From assembly GCF_001429505.1 (NCBI RefSeq), contig NZ_LMJW01000022.1:750853-814852 (forward strand): a DNA stretch of 64,000 nt, in the 5' to 3' direction. Each line of letters opens with the position of its first letter. Positions within the stretch are counted from its first letter, which is position 1. The stretch is from Allobosea sp. Root483D1 (GTDB lineage: Bacteria > Pseudomonadota > Alphaproteobacteria > Rhizobiales > Beijerinckiaceae). The notes beneath the pieces were generated by a model, which searched no databases, was not told the DNA's origin, and saw only the letters and a list, made by a program, of their open reading frames with translations. Shown here piece after piece: positions 7,887-17,562 of the stretch. A program made the position numbers and the translations under genes.

Positions 7887-9275
7887 ATGAGTCAGCCGCC
7901 TCGCGTCGCGCCGAGGAGCCCCAACGAAGCGCTGAAGCCAGTCGCGCCGCCGGCCCCGCCGCCGAAGGCGCGCAAGCGCCGGCGCTCGCCTTTCATCGCC
8001 CTGCTCAGCGGACTGTTCACGACGGCTCTCGTCCTGGCCGGCGCGCTGGGCGGCGGCATCGCCTATCTCGACAGCCGCAGCAAGGCACCGGGGCCGCTCG
8101 CCACCGATCGCGTCCTGATCATCCCGAAGGAGCACGGGGTGACGGAGATCGCCGACCTGCTGCAGCGCGAGGGACTGATCGAGCACCCCTGGGCATTCAA
8201 GGTCGCCGCCTATACCTCGGGCAAGGCGGCCAGCCTCAAGGCCGGCGAATACCTGTTCAAGGCGCGCGCCAGCCAGAAGGACATCCTCGACGTCATCGCC
8301 GAGGGCAAGGCGGTCGAGCATTCGATCACCATCCCCGAGGGGCTGACCAGCGAGCAGATCATGGCTCGCCTGCAGCAGAACGATATGCTCGCCGGCGATG
8401 TCATCCAGGTGCCGCGCGAGGGCGCGATCCTGCCTGATACCTACAAGTTCCAGCGCGGCTCGACGCGCCAGGCCATCGTCGACCGGATGACGCGCGACCA
8501 GCGCCGTATCCTCAACGAGGTCTGGGCCAAGCGTCCGGCCGATCTGCCGATCAAGACGCCGGCGGAGCTGGTGATCCTCGCTTCGATCGTCGAGAAGGAG
8601 ACGGGCCGGGCCGATGAGCGGCCGCGCGTCGCCGGCGTCTTCATCAACCGGCTGAACCGCAAGATGAAGCTGCAATCCGATCCGACGATCGTCTACGGCC
8701 TCGTCGGCGGCAAGGGCACGCTCGGCCGCGGCATCACCCGCCCCGAAATCACCCAGGCGACGCCCTACAACACCTATGTGATCGAGGGCCTGCCGCCGGG
8801 GCCGATCGCCAATCCGGGCCGCGCGGCGCTGGAGGCGGTCGTCAACCATTCACGGACCAAGGATCTCTACTTCGTCGCGGATGGCAGCGGTGGTCACGCC
8901 TTTGCCGAGAGCCTGGAGCAGCACAACCGCAACGTCGTCCGCTGGCGCCAGGTCGAATCGGCTCGCCGCGAGGCTGGCCGTCCGTCGGCCGATGGCGGCG
9001 TCGACCGGGCCGAACCGCCGCCAGGGCCGGATCAGCGCACCGAAGCTCCACGCTCGGACAACCAGGCCGCGACCGCGCCTGACCAGGCCGAGCCGGAGTC
9101 CTTCCCGGTTCCCGGCAATCGCCGCGCGGCGGCTGGGCAGCCCGGAGCGGCGAGCGGTCCGGCAGGCACGCGGGCGCGTGCCTTCGACGCCTCGGAAGGC
9201 ACGACGCGGGATCCGCTGCTGAACAAGACCTTCGATCTCAACAGCCCCAAGCAAGTGCCGCCGCTGAAGCCCTGA
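7887..9275 (+). CDS. mltG: Endolytic murein transglycosylase MltG (YceG family)
   Basis: An inner-membrane enzyme that cleaves nascent glycan strands within the chain and is thought to set glycan length. Residues 1-35 are cytoplasmic, Pro- and Arg-rich; a membrane segment spans about 36-60; a LysM-like region follows. The catalytic domain contains ILASIVEKETG with Glu236 as the predicted catalytic acid, QSDPTIVYGL, and LYFVADGSGGHAFAESLEQHN. From about residue 360 to the end (462) the sequence is Pro/Ala/Gly-rich and disordered, an extension beyond the E. coli length of about 340. It sits between fabF and yicC, the usual Rhizobiales order. Confidence 0.93.
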   Translation: MSQPPRVAPRSPNEALKPVAPPAPPPKARKRRRSPFIALLSGLFTTALVLAGALGGGIAYLDSRSKAPGPLATDRVLIIPKEHGVTEIADLLQREGLIEHPWAFKVAAYTSGKAASLKAGEYLFKARASQKDILDVIAEGKAVEHSITIPEGLTSEQIMARLQQNDMLAGDVIQVPREGAILPDTYKFQRGSTRQAIVDRMTRDQRRILNEVWAKRPADLPIKTPAELVILASIVEKETGRADERPRVAGVFINRLNRKMKLQSDPTIVYGLVGGKGTLGRGITRPEITQATPYNTYVIEGLPPGPIANPGRAALEAVVNHSRTKDLYFVADGSGGHAFAESLEQHNRNVVRWRQVESARREAGRPSADGGVDRAEPPPGPDQRTEAPRSDNQAATAPDQAEPESFPVPGNRRAAAGQPGAASGPAGTRARAFDASEGTTRDPLLNKTFDLNSPKQVPPLKP

Positions 9276-9415
9276 CCGAGCTTTCCACATCTCGCGCTTG
9301 TCGTCGCTGCCGGGCCTGAATAGGGTCCGCCCGCATCGCGCATTCCGCTCGGCCGTTCTGGTCGAGATCGGAATTCGCGTCGGCATATGACTTGCGAGAA
9401 GGAAGACAGGGGCTG

Positions 9416-10297
9416 ATGGCGATCGAGAGCATGACGGGGTTCGCGCGAGCGGCCGGCACGTCCGGGGCGCACGCCTTTGCCTGGGAGGTCCGCAGCGTCA
9501 ATGGCCGGGGCCTTGATGTCCGCGTCCGCGTCCCGACCGGGCTCGACAGCTTCTCCGAGGCCGCGCGCAAGCAGTTCTCGGCCGCCTTCACCCGCGGCAC
9601 CCTCCATGTCAGCCTCGCCATCACCAGCGAAGCGTCGGCTCCGCGCCCGCGCATCAATCAGGAGGCGCTCGCCGCCCTGATCGAGGCCGCGAGCCAGGTG
9701 AAGCTGCCGGCCGGAATCGCGCCGGCGACGCTCGACGGCCTGCTGGCGATCCGCGGCGTGGTCGAGGTCTCGGAGGAGAGCGGTGATGCCTTGTCCGAAC
9801 TCGAGAAGCCGGTGCTCGCGGCGCTTGCCGATACGATCGCGGCGCTGAAGCACGCGCGGCTCGCCGAGGGGCGGGCGTTGGAGGCGATCATCACCGGCCA
9901 TCTCGACACCATCGCCCGGCTGACCGCCGAGGCGGAGGCCCACCCGGGCCGCAGCGTCGAGGCGATCCGGACGCGCCTCGCGGGACAGATCGCCGCGCTG
10001 CTGGATACGAGCAACGCTTTGGAGCCGCAGCGACTGCATCAGGAGGCGGCGCTGCTGGCGGTGAAGGCTGATATCCGCGAGGAGATCGACCGGCTGCAGG
10101 CCCATGTCGCGGCGCTGCGCGAACTGCTCGCCCAGGGCGGCCCGATCGGCCGCAAGCTTGACTTCCTGGCTCAGGAATTCGGCCGCGAGGCCTCGACGCT
10201 GTGCGCCAAGGCGGGCGATCCCGGCCTGTCGCGCATCGGGCTGGATCTGCGCACGACCGTCGACCAACTGCGCGAGCAGGTTCAGAACGTGGAGTGA
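9416..10297 (+). CDS. yicC: YicC family endoribonuclease-like protein
   Basis: A 293-residue YicC family protein, with an N-terminal YicC-like domain (IESMTGFARAAG, WEVRSVNGRGLDVRVRVP) and a C-terminal DUF1732 domain ending in GRKLDFLAQEFGREASTLCAKAGD. Members in E. coli and Bacillus have been linked to RNA cleavage. The ATG at 9416 was chosen over one 24 bases upstream because the family begins at MAIESMTGFA. Its TGA stop overlaps the gmk ATG by one base (TGATG), so the two are translationally coupled. Confidence 0.9.
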   Translation: MAIESMTGFARAAGTSGAHAFAWEVRSVNGRGLDVRVRVPTGLDSFSEAARKQFSAAFTRGTLHVSLAITSEASAPRPRINQEALAALIEAASQVKLPAGIAPATLDGLLAIRGVVEVSEESGDALSELEKPVLAALADTIAALKHARLAEGRALEAIITGHLDTIARLTAEAEAHPGRSVEAIRTRLAGQIAALLDTSNALEPQRLHQEAALLAVKADIREEIDRLQAHVAALRELLAQGGPIGRKLDFLAQEFGREASTLCAKAGDPGLSRIGLDLRTTVDQLREQVQNVE

Positions 10298-10950
10298 TGG
10301 CGATGGCCGATCTCATTCGCCCGGCCCGCCGTGGCCTCATGCTGGTCCTGTCGTCGCCATCGGGCGCCGGCAAGTCGACGCTGACGCGGACGCTGTCTCA
10401 GAAGGAAACCAATCTCGACCTTTCGATCTCGGTGACAACGCGCGAGCGTCGCCCGTCCGAGATCGATGGCGTGCATTACCGCTTCATCGAGCGCCAGGAC
10501 TTCGACCTGCTGCGCGAGCGCGACGATCTGCTTGAGTCGGCCGAGGTCCATGGCAATGGCTATGGCACTCCGCGCAGGCCTGTGGAGGACGCGCTGAAGG
10601 CGGGGCGCGATGTCCTGTTCGACATCGACTACCAGGGCACGCAGCAGATTCTGGAGAACGCGCGCGAGGATGTCGTCGCGATCTTCATCCTGCCGCCCTC
10701 GATGGCGGAGCTGCGCTCCCGCCTGGTCCGGCGGGCCGAGGATGCGCCGGAGGTGATCGCACGCCGGCTCGCCAATGCCCGCGACGAGATCGCGCGCTGG
10801 CACGTCTACGACTACGTGATCATCAACGACGATCTCGGCGCCGCCTACGAGTCGGTCCGCTCGATCCTGGCGGCCGAGCGGCTGAAGCGCAGCCGCGCCA
10901 CCGGCATGCCGGCCTTCGTCGAGACCCTGCTGGGCGAGCAGGTCGGCTGA
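10297..10950 (+). CDS. gmk: Guanylate kinase
   Basis: Phosphorylates GMP to GDP with ATP. The 217-residue protein begins MAMADLIRPARRGLML and carries the P-loop SSPSGAGKSTL near residue 17-27, the GMP-binding segment SVTTRERRPSEIDGVHYRF, and the lid and core motif DIDYQGTQQI. The start is the ATG overlapping the yicC stop; an in-frame upstream extension would lie inside yicC and has no family similarity. It converges on the binding-protein gene with only 11 bases between stops. Confidence 0.96.
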   Translation: MAMADLIRPARRGLMLVLSSPSGAGKSTLTRTLSQKETNLDLSISVTTRERRPSEIDGVHYRFIERQDFDLLRERDDLLESAEVHGNGYGTPRRPVEDALKAGRDVLFDIDYQGTQQILENAREDVVAIFILPPSMAELRSRLVRRAEDAPEVIARRLANARDEIARWHVYDYVIINDDLGAAYESVRSILAAERLKRSRATGMPAFVETLLGEQVG

Positions 10951-10961
10951 AGCCGGGGGGC

Positions 10962-11942
10962 TCAATTCGGCTGGATGCCGGCCTCGCGGATCACCTTGCC
11001 CCAACGTGCGATGTCGGCAGCGATGACCGCCGCGAGTTCGGCGGGCGTGCTGCCGATCGGGCGAGCACCCTGCGCTTCCAGCGCCGCGACCATGTCGGGC
11101 GCCCTCAGGACCTCGGCGACGGCTTGCTGCGTTTTCGTGACGATGGCGTCCGGGGTTCCTGCCGGCGCCATCAACGCATACCACGACACCGCCTCCAGCC
11201 CGGCTATCCCGGTCGCCTCGGTCAGCGTCGGCACCTGCGGCAACGCCTTGCTGCGCTCGGGGCTGGCGACGGCCAGCGCCCGCAGCTGGCCGCCGTCGAT
11301 CAACGGCTTGGCCGTCGAGAGCTGGGCGACGATCATCGTGACGTCGCCGCGCAGCACGTCGGTCAATGCCGGCGCGACGCCGCGATAGGGGACATGCGTC
11401 ATCTCGAATCCAGCCGAGCGCGCAAGCAGTTCGGCGGCGAGATGGGCCAGACTGCCCGCGCCGGGCGAGGCATAGGTCAGCGGCGTGGTCTTCGCCCGGC
11501 CGAGCGCGACGAGCTCGGCCATGCTCCGGATCGGCGAATTCGCCGCTACCACCAGCGCGTTCTCGACGCTGGCGAGTTGGCTGATCGGGGCGAAATCCCT
11601 GACCGGATCATAGGGCAGGTTGGGGAAGAGGGTCGGGTTGACCGCCGCATTGCCGATCGGCATCAGCGCCAGCGTGTAGCCATCGGCCTCGGCCTTGGCG
11701 ACGGCCGCCATCGCCGTATTGCCCTGAGCGCCGACGCGGTTCTCGACCGTGACCGGCTGCCCCCAGCGCTGCTGCAGTTTCTCGGCGAAGATGCGCGCGA
11801 GCGCGTCGGGCGCACCGCCGGCCGCGAAGCCGACGATGATCCGGATCGGCCTGGCTGGATAGTCTGCCTGCGCGAGGGCTCCGCGAACGCCTGCGCCGGA
11901 CATGACCAGTGTTGCGATGATTTGCCGGCGATCGAGGCCCAT
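10962..11942 (-). CDS. Tripartite tricarboxylate transporter substrate-binding protein (Bug/TctC family)
   Basis: A periplasmic solute-binding protein of 326 residues. The start MGLDRRQIIATLV leads a signal peptide with twin arginines, possibly Tat-type, with likely cleavage after GALAQA. The mature start DYPARPIRIIVGFAAGG is typical of Bug proteins, with the ligand-loop signature VENRVGAQGN and later TYASPGAGS and MTHVPYRGVAPALTD. The ligand is not predictable. No TctA or TctB membrane gene is nearby, so it is an orphan, as many Bug proteins are. It interrupts the usual gmk-rsmA neighbourhood and may be a lineage-specific insertion. Confidence 0.9.
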   Translation of the reverse strand: MGLDRRQIIATLVMSGAGVRGALAQADYPARPIRIIVGFAAGGAPDALARIFAEKLQQRWGQPVTVENRVGAQGNTAMAAVAKAEADGYTLALMPIGNAAVNPTLFPNLPYDPVRDFAPISQLASVENALVVAANSPIRSMAELVALGRAKTTPLTYASPGAGSLAHLAAELLARSAGFEMTHVPYRGVAPALTDVLRGDVTMIVAQLSTAKPLIDGGQLRALAVASPERSKALPQVPTLTEATGIAGLEAVSWYALMAPAGTPDAIVTKTQQAVAEVLRAPDMVAALEAQGARPIGSTPAELAAVIAADIARWGKVIREAGIQPN

Positions 11943-11991
11943 GGTGAACCCTTCCAGACTGCAGGCGGCCAGCGTAGCACGACGTATGCCG

Positions 11992-12849
11992 CTACAGATG
12001 TGCAGCCAGCGCGTTGGCGAGCCGTACGAAGCCGGTGACGGGAATCTCTTCCGCCCGGGCCGTTGGCGAAAGCCCGGCCGCTTCGATGATAGCTGTCGGG
12101 TCGGCGAGCACGGCCTTGAGGCTCTGGCGCAGCATCTTGCGGCGCTGGCCGAAGGCGGCGAGCGTGACCCGTTCGAGCAGCCGGCGATCGCATGGCTCCG
12201 GCTGCTGGCGCGGCACGAGCTGGACGATCGAGGAGGTGATCTTGGGCTGCGGCACGAAGGCGGTCTTCGGCACGTCGAACAGGATCTTGGTCTCGCAGCG
12301 CCAGTTGGCGAGCACGGCCAGCCGGCCATAGGCGGCGCGCTGCTCGGGCGTCGCGACGATGCGCTCGGCGACCTCGCGCTGGAACATCAGCGTCAGCGAA
12401 GCCCACCAGGATGGCCAGGGCTCGGCGCTGAGCCAGCCGACCAGGAGGGGGGTTCCGATATTATAGGGCAGGTTGGCGACGATCCGGGCCGGGCTGCCGC
12501 CGAGCAGGCCGGAGAGGTCGACGGCGAGTGCGTCGCCATCCACGATCTCGAGCCGTCCCGGATAATGGGCGGCGATCTCGGCCAGCGCCGGCATGCAGCG
12601 CCGGTCGCGCTCGATGGCGATGACGCGGCCGGCGCCGTTCGCCAGCAGGGCACGGGTGAGCCCGCCGGGCCCCGGGCCGATCTCGACCACGGTCTGGCCT
12701 TCAAGCGGCCCTGCGGCGCGGGCGATCCGGCCCGTCAGGTTGAGATCGAACAGGAAATTCTGGCCGAGCGCTTTCTGCGCCATCAGCCCATGCCGCTCCA
12801 CCACCTCGCGTAGGGGCGGCAATCCGTCCTGGGCGGTTGCATTGCTCAC
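11992..12849 (-). CDS. rsmA: 16S rRNA dimethyladenosine transferase RsmA (KsgA)
   Basis: Dimethylates two adjacent adenosines near the 3' end of 16S rRNA during small-subunit maturation, using S-adenosylmethionine. Motifs are [12 protein letters not shown] near the start, SAM-binding [16 protein letters not shown], and the catalytic [13 protein letters not shown]. The GTG start at 12849 overlaps the pdxA stop in a GTGA junction, implying coupling; an ATG 15 bases further upstream is possible. The 285-residue length is normal. It is the last gene of the lptF-lptG-lptD-pdxA-rsmA run. Confidence 0.94.
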   Translation of the reverse strand: MSNATAQDGLPPLREVVERHGLMAQKALGQNFLFDLNLTGRIARAAGPLEGQTVVEIGPGPGGLTRALLANGAGRVIAIERDRRCMPALAEIAAHYPGRLEIVDGDALAVDLSGLLGGSPARIVANLPYNIGTPLLVGWLSAEPWPSWWASLTLMFQREVAERIVATPEQRAAYGRLAVLANWRCETKILFDVPKTAFVPQPKITSSIVQLVPRQQPEPCDRRLLERVTLAAFGQRRKMLRQSLKAVLADPTAIIEAAGLSPTARAEEIPVTGFVRLANALAAHL

Positions 12850-13865
12850 GCCGGCTCTCCGCATTCGGCAGCCGCCATGCGGGCCGCGAGCCGCAATGCC
12901 GCGCACAGGCTGTCCGGCCGGGCGATGCCCTTGCCGGCGATGTCGAAGGCGGTGCCGTGATCCGGTGAGGTCCGGATGAAGGGCAGGCCGAGCGTGACGT
13001 TGACGCCGTCATCGAAGGCGATCGTCTTGATCGGGATCAGCGCCTGGTCGTGATACATGCCGAGCGCCACGTCGTAGCCGGCGCGCGCCCGCGCATGGAA
13101 CAGTGTGTCGGCCGGGTAAGGGCCGCTCGCCTCGATGCCAAGCGCCCGCAACCGCTCGATCGCGGGTGCGACGACCGCCGCATCCTCCTTGCCGAGCGCC
13201 CCGCCTTCGCCGGCATGCGGATTGAGGCCGCACAGCGCCAGCCGCGGGCTTGCGATACCGAAGCGGCGCTGCAGGTCCGCGGCCGCGATCCGGCCGGTCT
13301 CGACGATCAGCTCCGTCGTCAGCTGCCCGGGCACCGCCTCCAGCGGGATATGGATGGTCACCGGAATGACGGAGAGCTCTTCCGACCAGATCATCATCAC
13401 CGGCCGTGGCGTGGCCTTACGCCCGCGACCCGCCAGCTCGGCCAGAAACTCGGTATGGCCCGGGTGCTGGAAGCCGGCGGCGTAGAGCACGCCCTTGGCG
13501 ATCGGGTTGGTGACGAGCGCGGCGGCTCGTCCTGTCTGGACGGCTTCGACGCCCCGCTCGATGGCTTCGATCACGCCGGCGGCGTTGGCAGGATCGGGGA
13601 CACCGGCTCGGGCCGATGAGCGGTTGCCGAGTTCGATCACAGGCAGCGCGGTGGCGAAGCAGGATTCGGCTTCACCCCAACCGACGCTGCGCAGCGGAAT
13701 AGGCAGCCCGAGACGTTCGGCCAGCCCGGAAAGGTGTCCGATATCGCCGAGATAGGCGAAGGGCGCGATGGCGCGCTTCTCGCGTTGACGCCAGGCGGCG
13801 AGCGCGAGTTCGGGCCCGATCCCGGCCGGGTCGCCTTGGGTCAAAGCCAGGAGGCGCGGCTTCAA
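12846..13865 (-). CDS. pdxA: 4-hydroxythreonine-4-phosphate dehydrogenase PdxA
   Basis: NAD- and metal-dependent enzyme of pyridoxal phosphate synthesis that oxidises 4-phosphohydroxy-L-threonine. The start is a TTG at 13865 ([13 protein letters not shown] follows), supported by GGAGG five bases upstream; no ATG or GTG fits. Metal-binding His motifs are [22 protein letters not shown] and [11 protein letters not shown], and the C-terminal [16 protein letters not shown] is conserved. The length of 339 is normal. It follows lptD by 43 bases; the surA-type gene often found at this spot in Rhizobiales is missing. Confidence 0.95.
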   Translation of the reverse strand: MKPRLLALTQGDPAGIGPELALAAWRQREKRAIAPFAYLGDIGHLSGLAERLGLPIPLRSVGWGEAESCFATALPVIELGNRSSARAGVPDPANAAGVIEAIERGVEAVQTGRAAALVTNPIAKGVLYAAGFQHPGHTEFLAELAGRGRKATPRPVMMIWSEELSVIPVTIHIPLEAVPGQLTTELIVETGRIAAADLQRRFGIASPRLALCGLNPHAGEGGALGKEDAAVVAPAIERLRALGIEASGPYPADTLFHARARAGYDVALGMYHDQALIPIKTIAFDDGVNVTLGLPFIRTSPDHGTAFDIAGKGIARPDSLCAALRLAARMAAAECGEPA

Positions 13866-13908
13866 GTCCGCCTCCTCTCAGTCGCCTTTGCCAGAGCCGG
13901 CAACGTCG

Positions 13909-16440
13909 TCAGTTGCTGGAGGCGACGCCGTCGCCGGAGCTGCTCGAGCCGAGATTCTGCGAGTAGCTGATCTCGCCGAGCGTGCGCAGTTCCAGGCGGA
14001 ACATCACGGTCCGGGTGTCCTTCGTCGAACCAGCCTGCCTGTCGGCGTAGGATTGCGAGTACGATACGTCGAAGATCGTGCACTCGTCCTGATAGCGCAG
14101 GCCCACCGATGTCCCCGCGGTCTGGAACGGGCCGGTGTTCGGATAGAGTGGGACGGCGCCGCCGGCGGGATTGGCCGTGTAGAGCGCCAGCGCGTCGCGG
14201 TAGCGCTCACGATCGTATTTGTACTTGTCGAGATCGAACAGCACGCTGCCCCGCACGCTCCAGTACTGGGCGAAGGAGACCGACTGGGTGAGGCTCAGGC
14301 CCTCCCGGCGCCGGGGAATGCCCAGATCCGGCTGCGGTTCGTAACGGCTGTAGGCGACCGAGGTCGACAGGAACTTGTAATTGAAGGCAGCGGAGGCATC
14401 GACGCGCTGCGTCTCGAATGTCGTTTCGTTGAAGCGCCCTCCGGCCTGGAGCAGCAGGCCCTTGAACGGCTGGAGCTGCGCCTTGGCGACATAGTCGGAG
14501 CGGCGGGTGTCCAGGCCCGAATTGAGCCCGGCATTGACGAGGTCGCCAGTGGCGAAGGAGTTGCGGCCGCCCAGATGGTAGGACTGGCCGACCAGCAGGT
14601 TGGCATAGGAATCCGTGCCGAACGTGCCGCTGTAGCGCAGCCCGATATTGGCGCGGCTGCCGCCCTCGACCCGGTCGTATCCGGAGAATTTGTTCCATTC
14701 GAACAGATTGGTGTCGTCGAAGACGAGGCTCTGCGCGTCCTCGTTGGCAACGCGCAGGCTGCTTGTCTCGTTCGGGCGGGCAACAACCTGCGCGACCGGC
14801 TCGAGGATATGCGTGCCCCAGGATGTCGAGGCGATGAAGGGGAACCGGTACATGAGGCCGATCGCCGGCATCGCGCGGCCGAACATCTCGTCCGAGGCAT
14901 CGGCGATCGTGATGACGTTGGCGTTGGCGTATTTGGTCGTGTTCGGGTTGATCGAGAACACATCGGCCCTGAGCGAGGCGTAGGGCGTCCAGACCTGGCC
15001 GATCGGATCGACGAAATTGCGGCGCCAGTCGACCTGGGCGGTGGCGCGTGCGATCGAGCCGGCGAGGCCCGTCACAAGGCACTGCCCTTTCTGATAGACC
15101 GCGCAGCCGTCGTACAGAGCGTTGGGCGTGGTCAGCAGGTAGCTCTTCTGGATCGGCAGTTCCTTGAAGGAAGCAGCCTCGCGCGTGAGATTGGTGATGT
15201 TGACGTTGAACGACAGCTCGCCGCCAATCATAGACGGCTTGTGGATGCGCTTGTTGTAGTCGACGACCGGCCCGACGATCGGCTGCTGCTTCTGCCAGTC
15301 GGAAGAGGTCAGGGGCTGGAAGTAATAGGCGCGCATATCGAACCACGCGTCCGCGCTCTGGCCGTTGAGCGCGACGGTCGACGTCGATTCCTGCAGGTAG
15401 GTCGAAGCGGTGAGACTCTCGCTGCGGATCCGGTAATTCTTGAAGAAGAAGCGATCGGTCGCGGCGGCGACGTCCCAGCTGAAGTTCCAGCGTGGGTTGA
15501 TGTACAGCTTGCCGGAGCTCTCGACCGAGCCGCGGAATTCATCATCGCCGGCGCCGTATGGGCTCGCCAGAAAAGCCTTCTGGTCCTGCTGGAAGATGCC
15601 GGCGGCGCGGATGTTATACGAGCCGTTGACGAAGCGGTGCCGCCACTCGGCCTGGCCGAGCAGGCCCTGGCGCGAGAGGTAGGTCGGCGTCACCGTCACA
15701 TCGTAGTTCGGCGCGAGATTGATGAAATAGGGCAGGCCGAGGCCGTAGCCGAGCGCCGAGGTGTTGATGAACTGCGGCGCCAGGAAACCGGTCTTGCGCT
15801 TAACGGTCGCGTCCGGTCCCGACATGAACGGGATGTAGGCGATCGGGACGCCGGCGAATTCCAGCCGCGCATCCTCGTAATAGATCATCTGCTCGGCTTT
15901 TTTGTGGATGATCCGGGCAGCGCGCACCTGCCAGAAAGGCGGGCGCTCGGGTTGATCCACGCACGGTTCGCAGGCGGTATAGATGCCCTTGTCGAAGACG
16001 AAGACCTCGCCGTCGGTACGCTCGGCGCGCGGTGCCGAGAATCGGGTCTTGTCGGTATTCACGACGCGCAGCGAATCGATGAAGCCGTCGCGGAAATCGT
16101 CGGTCAGGTTGAAGCGGTCGCCGGTGATCACCGTGCCGTTGGATTCGGTGATGCGGGCGTTGCCGGTCGCGACGACGCGCTTGCTCTGGCGGTTGTAAAC
16201 GACGCGGTCGGCCTCGATCGTGCGGCCTTGATAGAGAATCTGGACATCGCCGACCGCGGAGACGGTGTTGTTGTCCTTGTCGTAGACGAGCTCGCGCGCA
16301 TCGACGACCATGCGCTCCTGCGGCTTGGCAGCCGGAGCTTGGGCATAGGCAAGACTCGTCCAGCCGAGGACCGGGGCAAGCGTGGTCGCCAACGCGGTCG
16401 CAGCTGCAAGGCGCGTGATGCGTCTTACGCCGGAAGCCAT
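13909..16440 (-). CDS. lptD: LPS-assembly outer membrane protein LptD
   Basis: An outer-membrane beta-barrel that, with LptE, inserts lipopolysaccharide into the outer leaflet. The 843-residue protein has a signal peptide (cleavage near SLAYAQA), an N-terminal OstA-like jellyroll domain from about residue 45 to 165 (VVDARELVYDKDNNTVSAVG), and a large C-terminal barrel rich in aromatic beta strands. A Cys pair, CEPC, is present near residue 157-160. It lies 36 bases after lptG in an operon with lptF and lptG, so transport bridge and barrel are co-expressed. No lptE is seen here. Confidence 0.95.
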   Translation of the reverse strand: MASGVRRITRLAAATALATTLAPVLGWTSLAYAQAPAAKPQERMVVDARELVYDKDNNTVSAVGDVQILYQGRTIEADRVVYNRQSKRVVATGNARITESNGTVITGDRFNLTDDFRDGFIDSLRVVNTDKTRFSAPRAERTDGEVFVFDKGIYTACEPCVDQPERPPFWQVRAARIIHKKAEQMIYYEDARLEFAGVPIAYIPFMSGPDATVKRKTGFLAPQFINTSALGYGLGLPYFINLAPNYDVTVTPTYLSRQGLLGQAEWRHRFVNGSYNIRAAGIFQQDQKAFLASPYGAGDDEFRGSVESSGKLYINPRWNFSWDVAAATDRFFFKNYRIRSESLTASTYLQESTSTVALNGQSADAWFDMRAYYFQPLTSSDWQKQQPIVGPVVDYNKRIHKPSMIGGELSFNVNITNLTREAASFKELPIQKSYLLTTPNALYDGCAVYQKGQCLVTGLAGSIARATAQVDWRRNFVDPIGQVWTPYASLRADVFSINPNTTKYANANVITIADASDEMFGRAMPAIGLMYRFPFIASTSWGTHILEPVAQVVARPNETSSLRVANEDAQSLVFDDTNLFEWNKFSGYDRVEGGSRANIGLRYSGTFGTDSYANLLVGQSYHLGGRNSFATGDLVNAGLNSGLDTRRSDYVAKAQLQPFKGLLLQAGGRFNETTFETQRVDASAAFNYKFLSTSVAYSRYEPQPDLGIPRRREGLSLTQSVSFAQYWSVRGSVLFDLDKYKYDRERYRDALALYTANPAGGAVPLYPNTGPFQTAGTSVGLRYQDECTIFDVSYSQSYADRQAGSTKDTRTVMFRLELRTLGEISYSQNLGSSSSGDGVASSN

Positions 16441-16476
16441 GAACTCAATCCAAAATTAACCATAGCCACCGTATTC

Positions 16477-17562
16477 TCAGCCATCTTCCTGATGGAGGAG
16501 GGCGAGCGCGCCGAGGAGCGTGCCCACGACCGCGGGCAGCCAAGCGGCCACCGAGGCGTTGACGATCCCCGATGAGCCAAGCTCCTCAGATAACTGCGTC
16601 GCAACATAGAGCATGAACCCGGCCGCCACGCCACCTACCACCAATCTGGTCACACCACCAAACCGGAAAAATCTTAAGGAAACGGATGCCGCGACCAGGA
16701 TCATGGCGATCAGCAGCAGCGGCCGCGCCTTGAGGGCTTCGTAGCGTAATTCATAGCGCGTCGTGTCGAGACCCGCCTTCTGGGTCCGATCGAGCACGGC
16801 GGGCATCGACCAGAACCCGACCGAGTCAGGCGGAGTGAAACTTTGTCGCACCTGGTCGGGCTCCAGCGTCGTCGCGACCAGGTATGTCGAGTAGCTCTGT
16901 GGCTCTTCCGTGGCCGTGGTGACGCGCGCCTCCGACAATTCCCAATAACCGCGATACAGCACCGCCTGTTTCGCCTCGATGCGCTCGCTGAAGCCGCCAT
17001 CGGGCGAGAAGGTGAAGAAGGCCACCTGGGTAAGCCCCACGCCGTCCTGCAGCGCCGCCGCTGCCCGGATGATCGCCTGGCCGTCGACGCCGCGCTGGCG
17101 AAGCCAGATCTCCTTGCCGACGACCTGCCCGGTCCTGGCGAAGAGAGAGGCTTCTAGCGCGGTGGCACGCTGCTTCATCTCGGCAGCGATCGGATTGTAG
17201 ACCCCGATCGAGATCAGGCCGACCATTCCGGCGACCAGGGCCGCAGGCTGCAGGAATTGCCAGGCGGAGATCCCGACCGAACGGGCGACGACCAGCTCGA
17301 GCTTTCGGCTCAGGTTGAGCAGCGCGAACATGCCGCCGAACAGCACGGCGAACGGGAATATCTGCTCGGCGACGGAGGGCGCGCGATAGAGCGCGAGCTG
17401 GATGATGCTCGGCGTCGTCGCGGTCGGCGAATCGCCGGCCCGCCGCATCAGTTCGACGAAGTCGAGCGTCGCGATCAGGAAGAAGAAGGTGCCGAACACG
17501 CTGAGGATCGCGCGTAGGAAGCGCTGCGTCAGATAGCGGCCGAAGGTCGTGAACAGCAGCAT
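16477..17562 (-). CDS. lptG: LPS export ABC transporter permease LptG
   Basis: One of the two inner-membrane permeases that extract LPS for the LptC-LptA bridge, powered by LptB. The 361-residue protein has three N-terminal membrane segments (residues about 15-110), a periplasmic beta-jellyroll from about 130 to 260, and three C-terminal membrane segments. The start ATG overlaps the lptF stop by one base (TGATG). It is called LptG because it is the second gene and begins FGRYLTQRFLRAILSVFGTF. Confidence 0.94.
   Translation of the reverse strand: MLLFTTFGRYLTQRFLRAILSVFGTFFFLIATLDFVELMRRAGDSPTATTPSIIQLALYRAPSVAEQIFPFAVLFGGMFALLNLSRKLELVVARSVGISAWQFLQPAALVAGMVGLISIGVYNPIAAEMKQRATALEASLFARTGQVVGKEIWLRQRGVDGQAIIRAAAALQDGVGLTQVAFFTFSPDGGFSERIEAKQAVLYRGYWELSEARVTTATEEPQSYSTYLVATTLEPDQVRQSFTPPDSVGFWSMPAVLDRTQKAGLDTTRYELRYEALKARPLLLIAMILVAASVSLRFFRFGGVTRLVVGGVAAGFMLYVATQLSEELGSSGIVNASVAAWLPAVVGTLLGALALLHQEDG

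Noticed and set aside
13888-16575. An 895-codon open frame on the plus strand opposite lptD
   Set aside because: LptD on the minus strand has a signal peptide and family motifs; the opposite frame has none.
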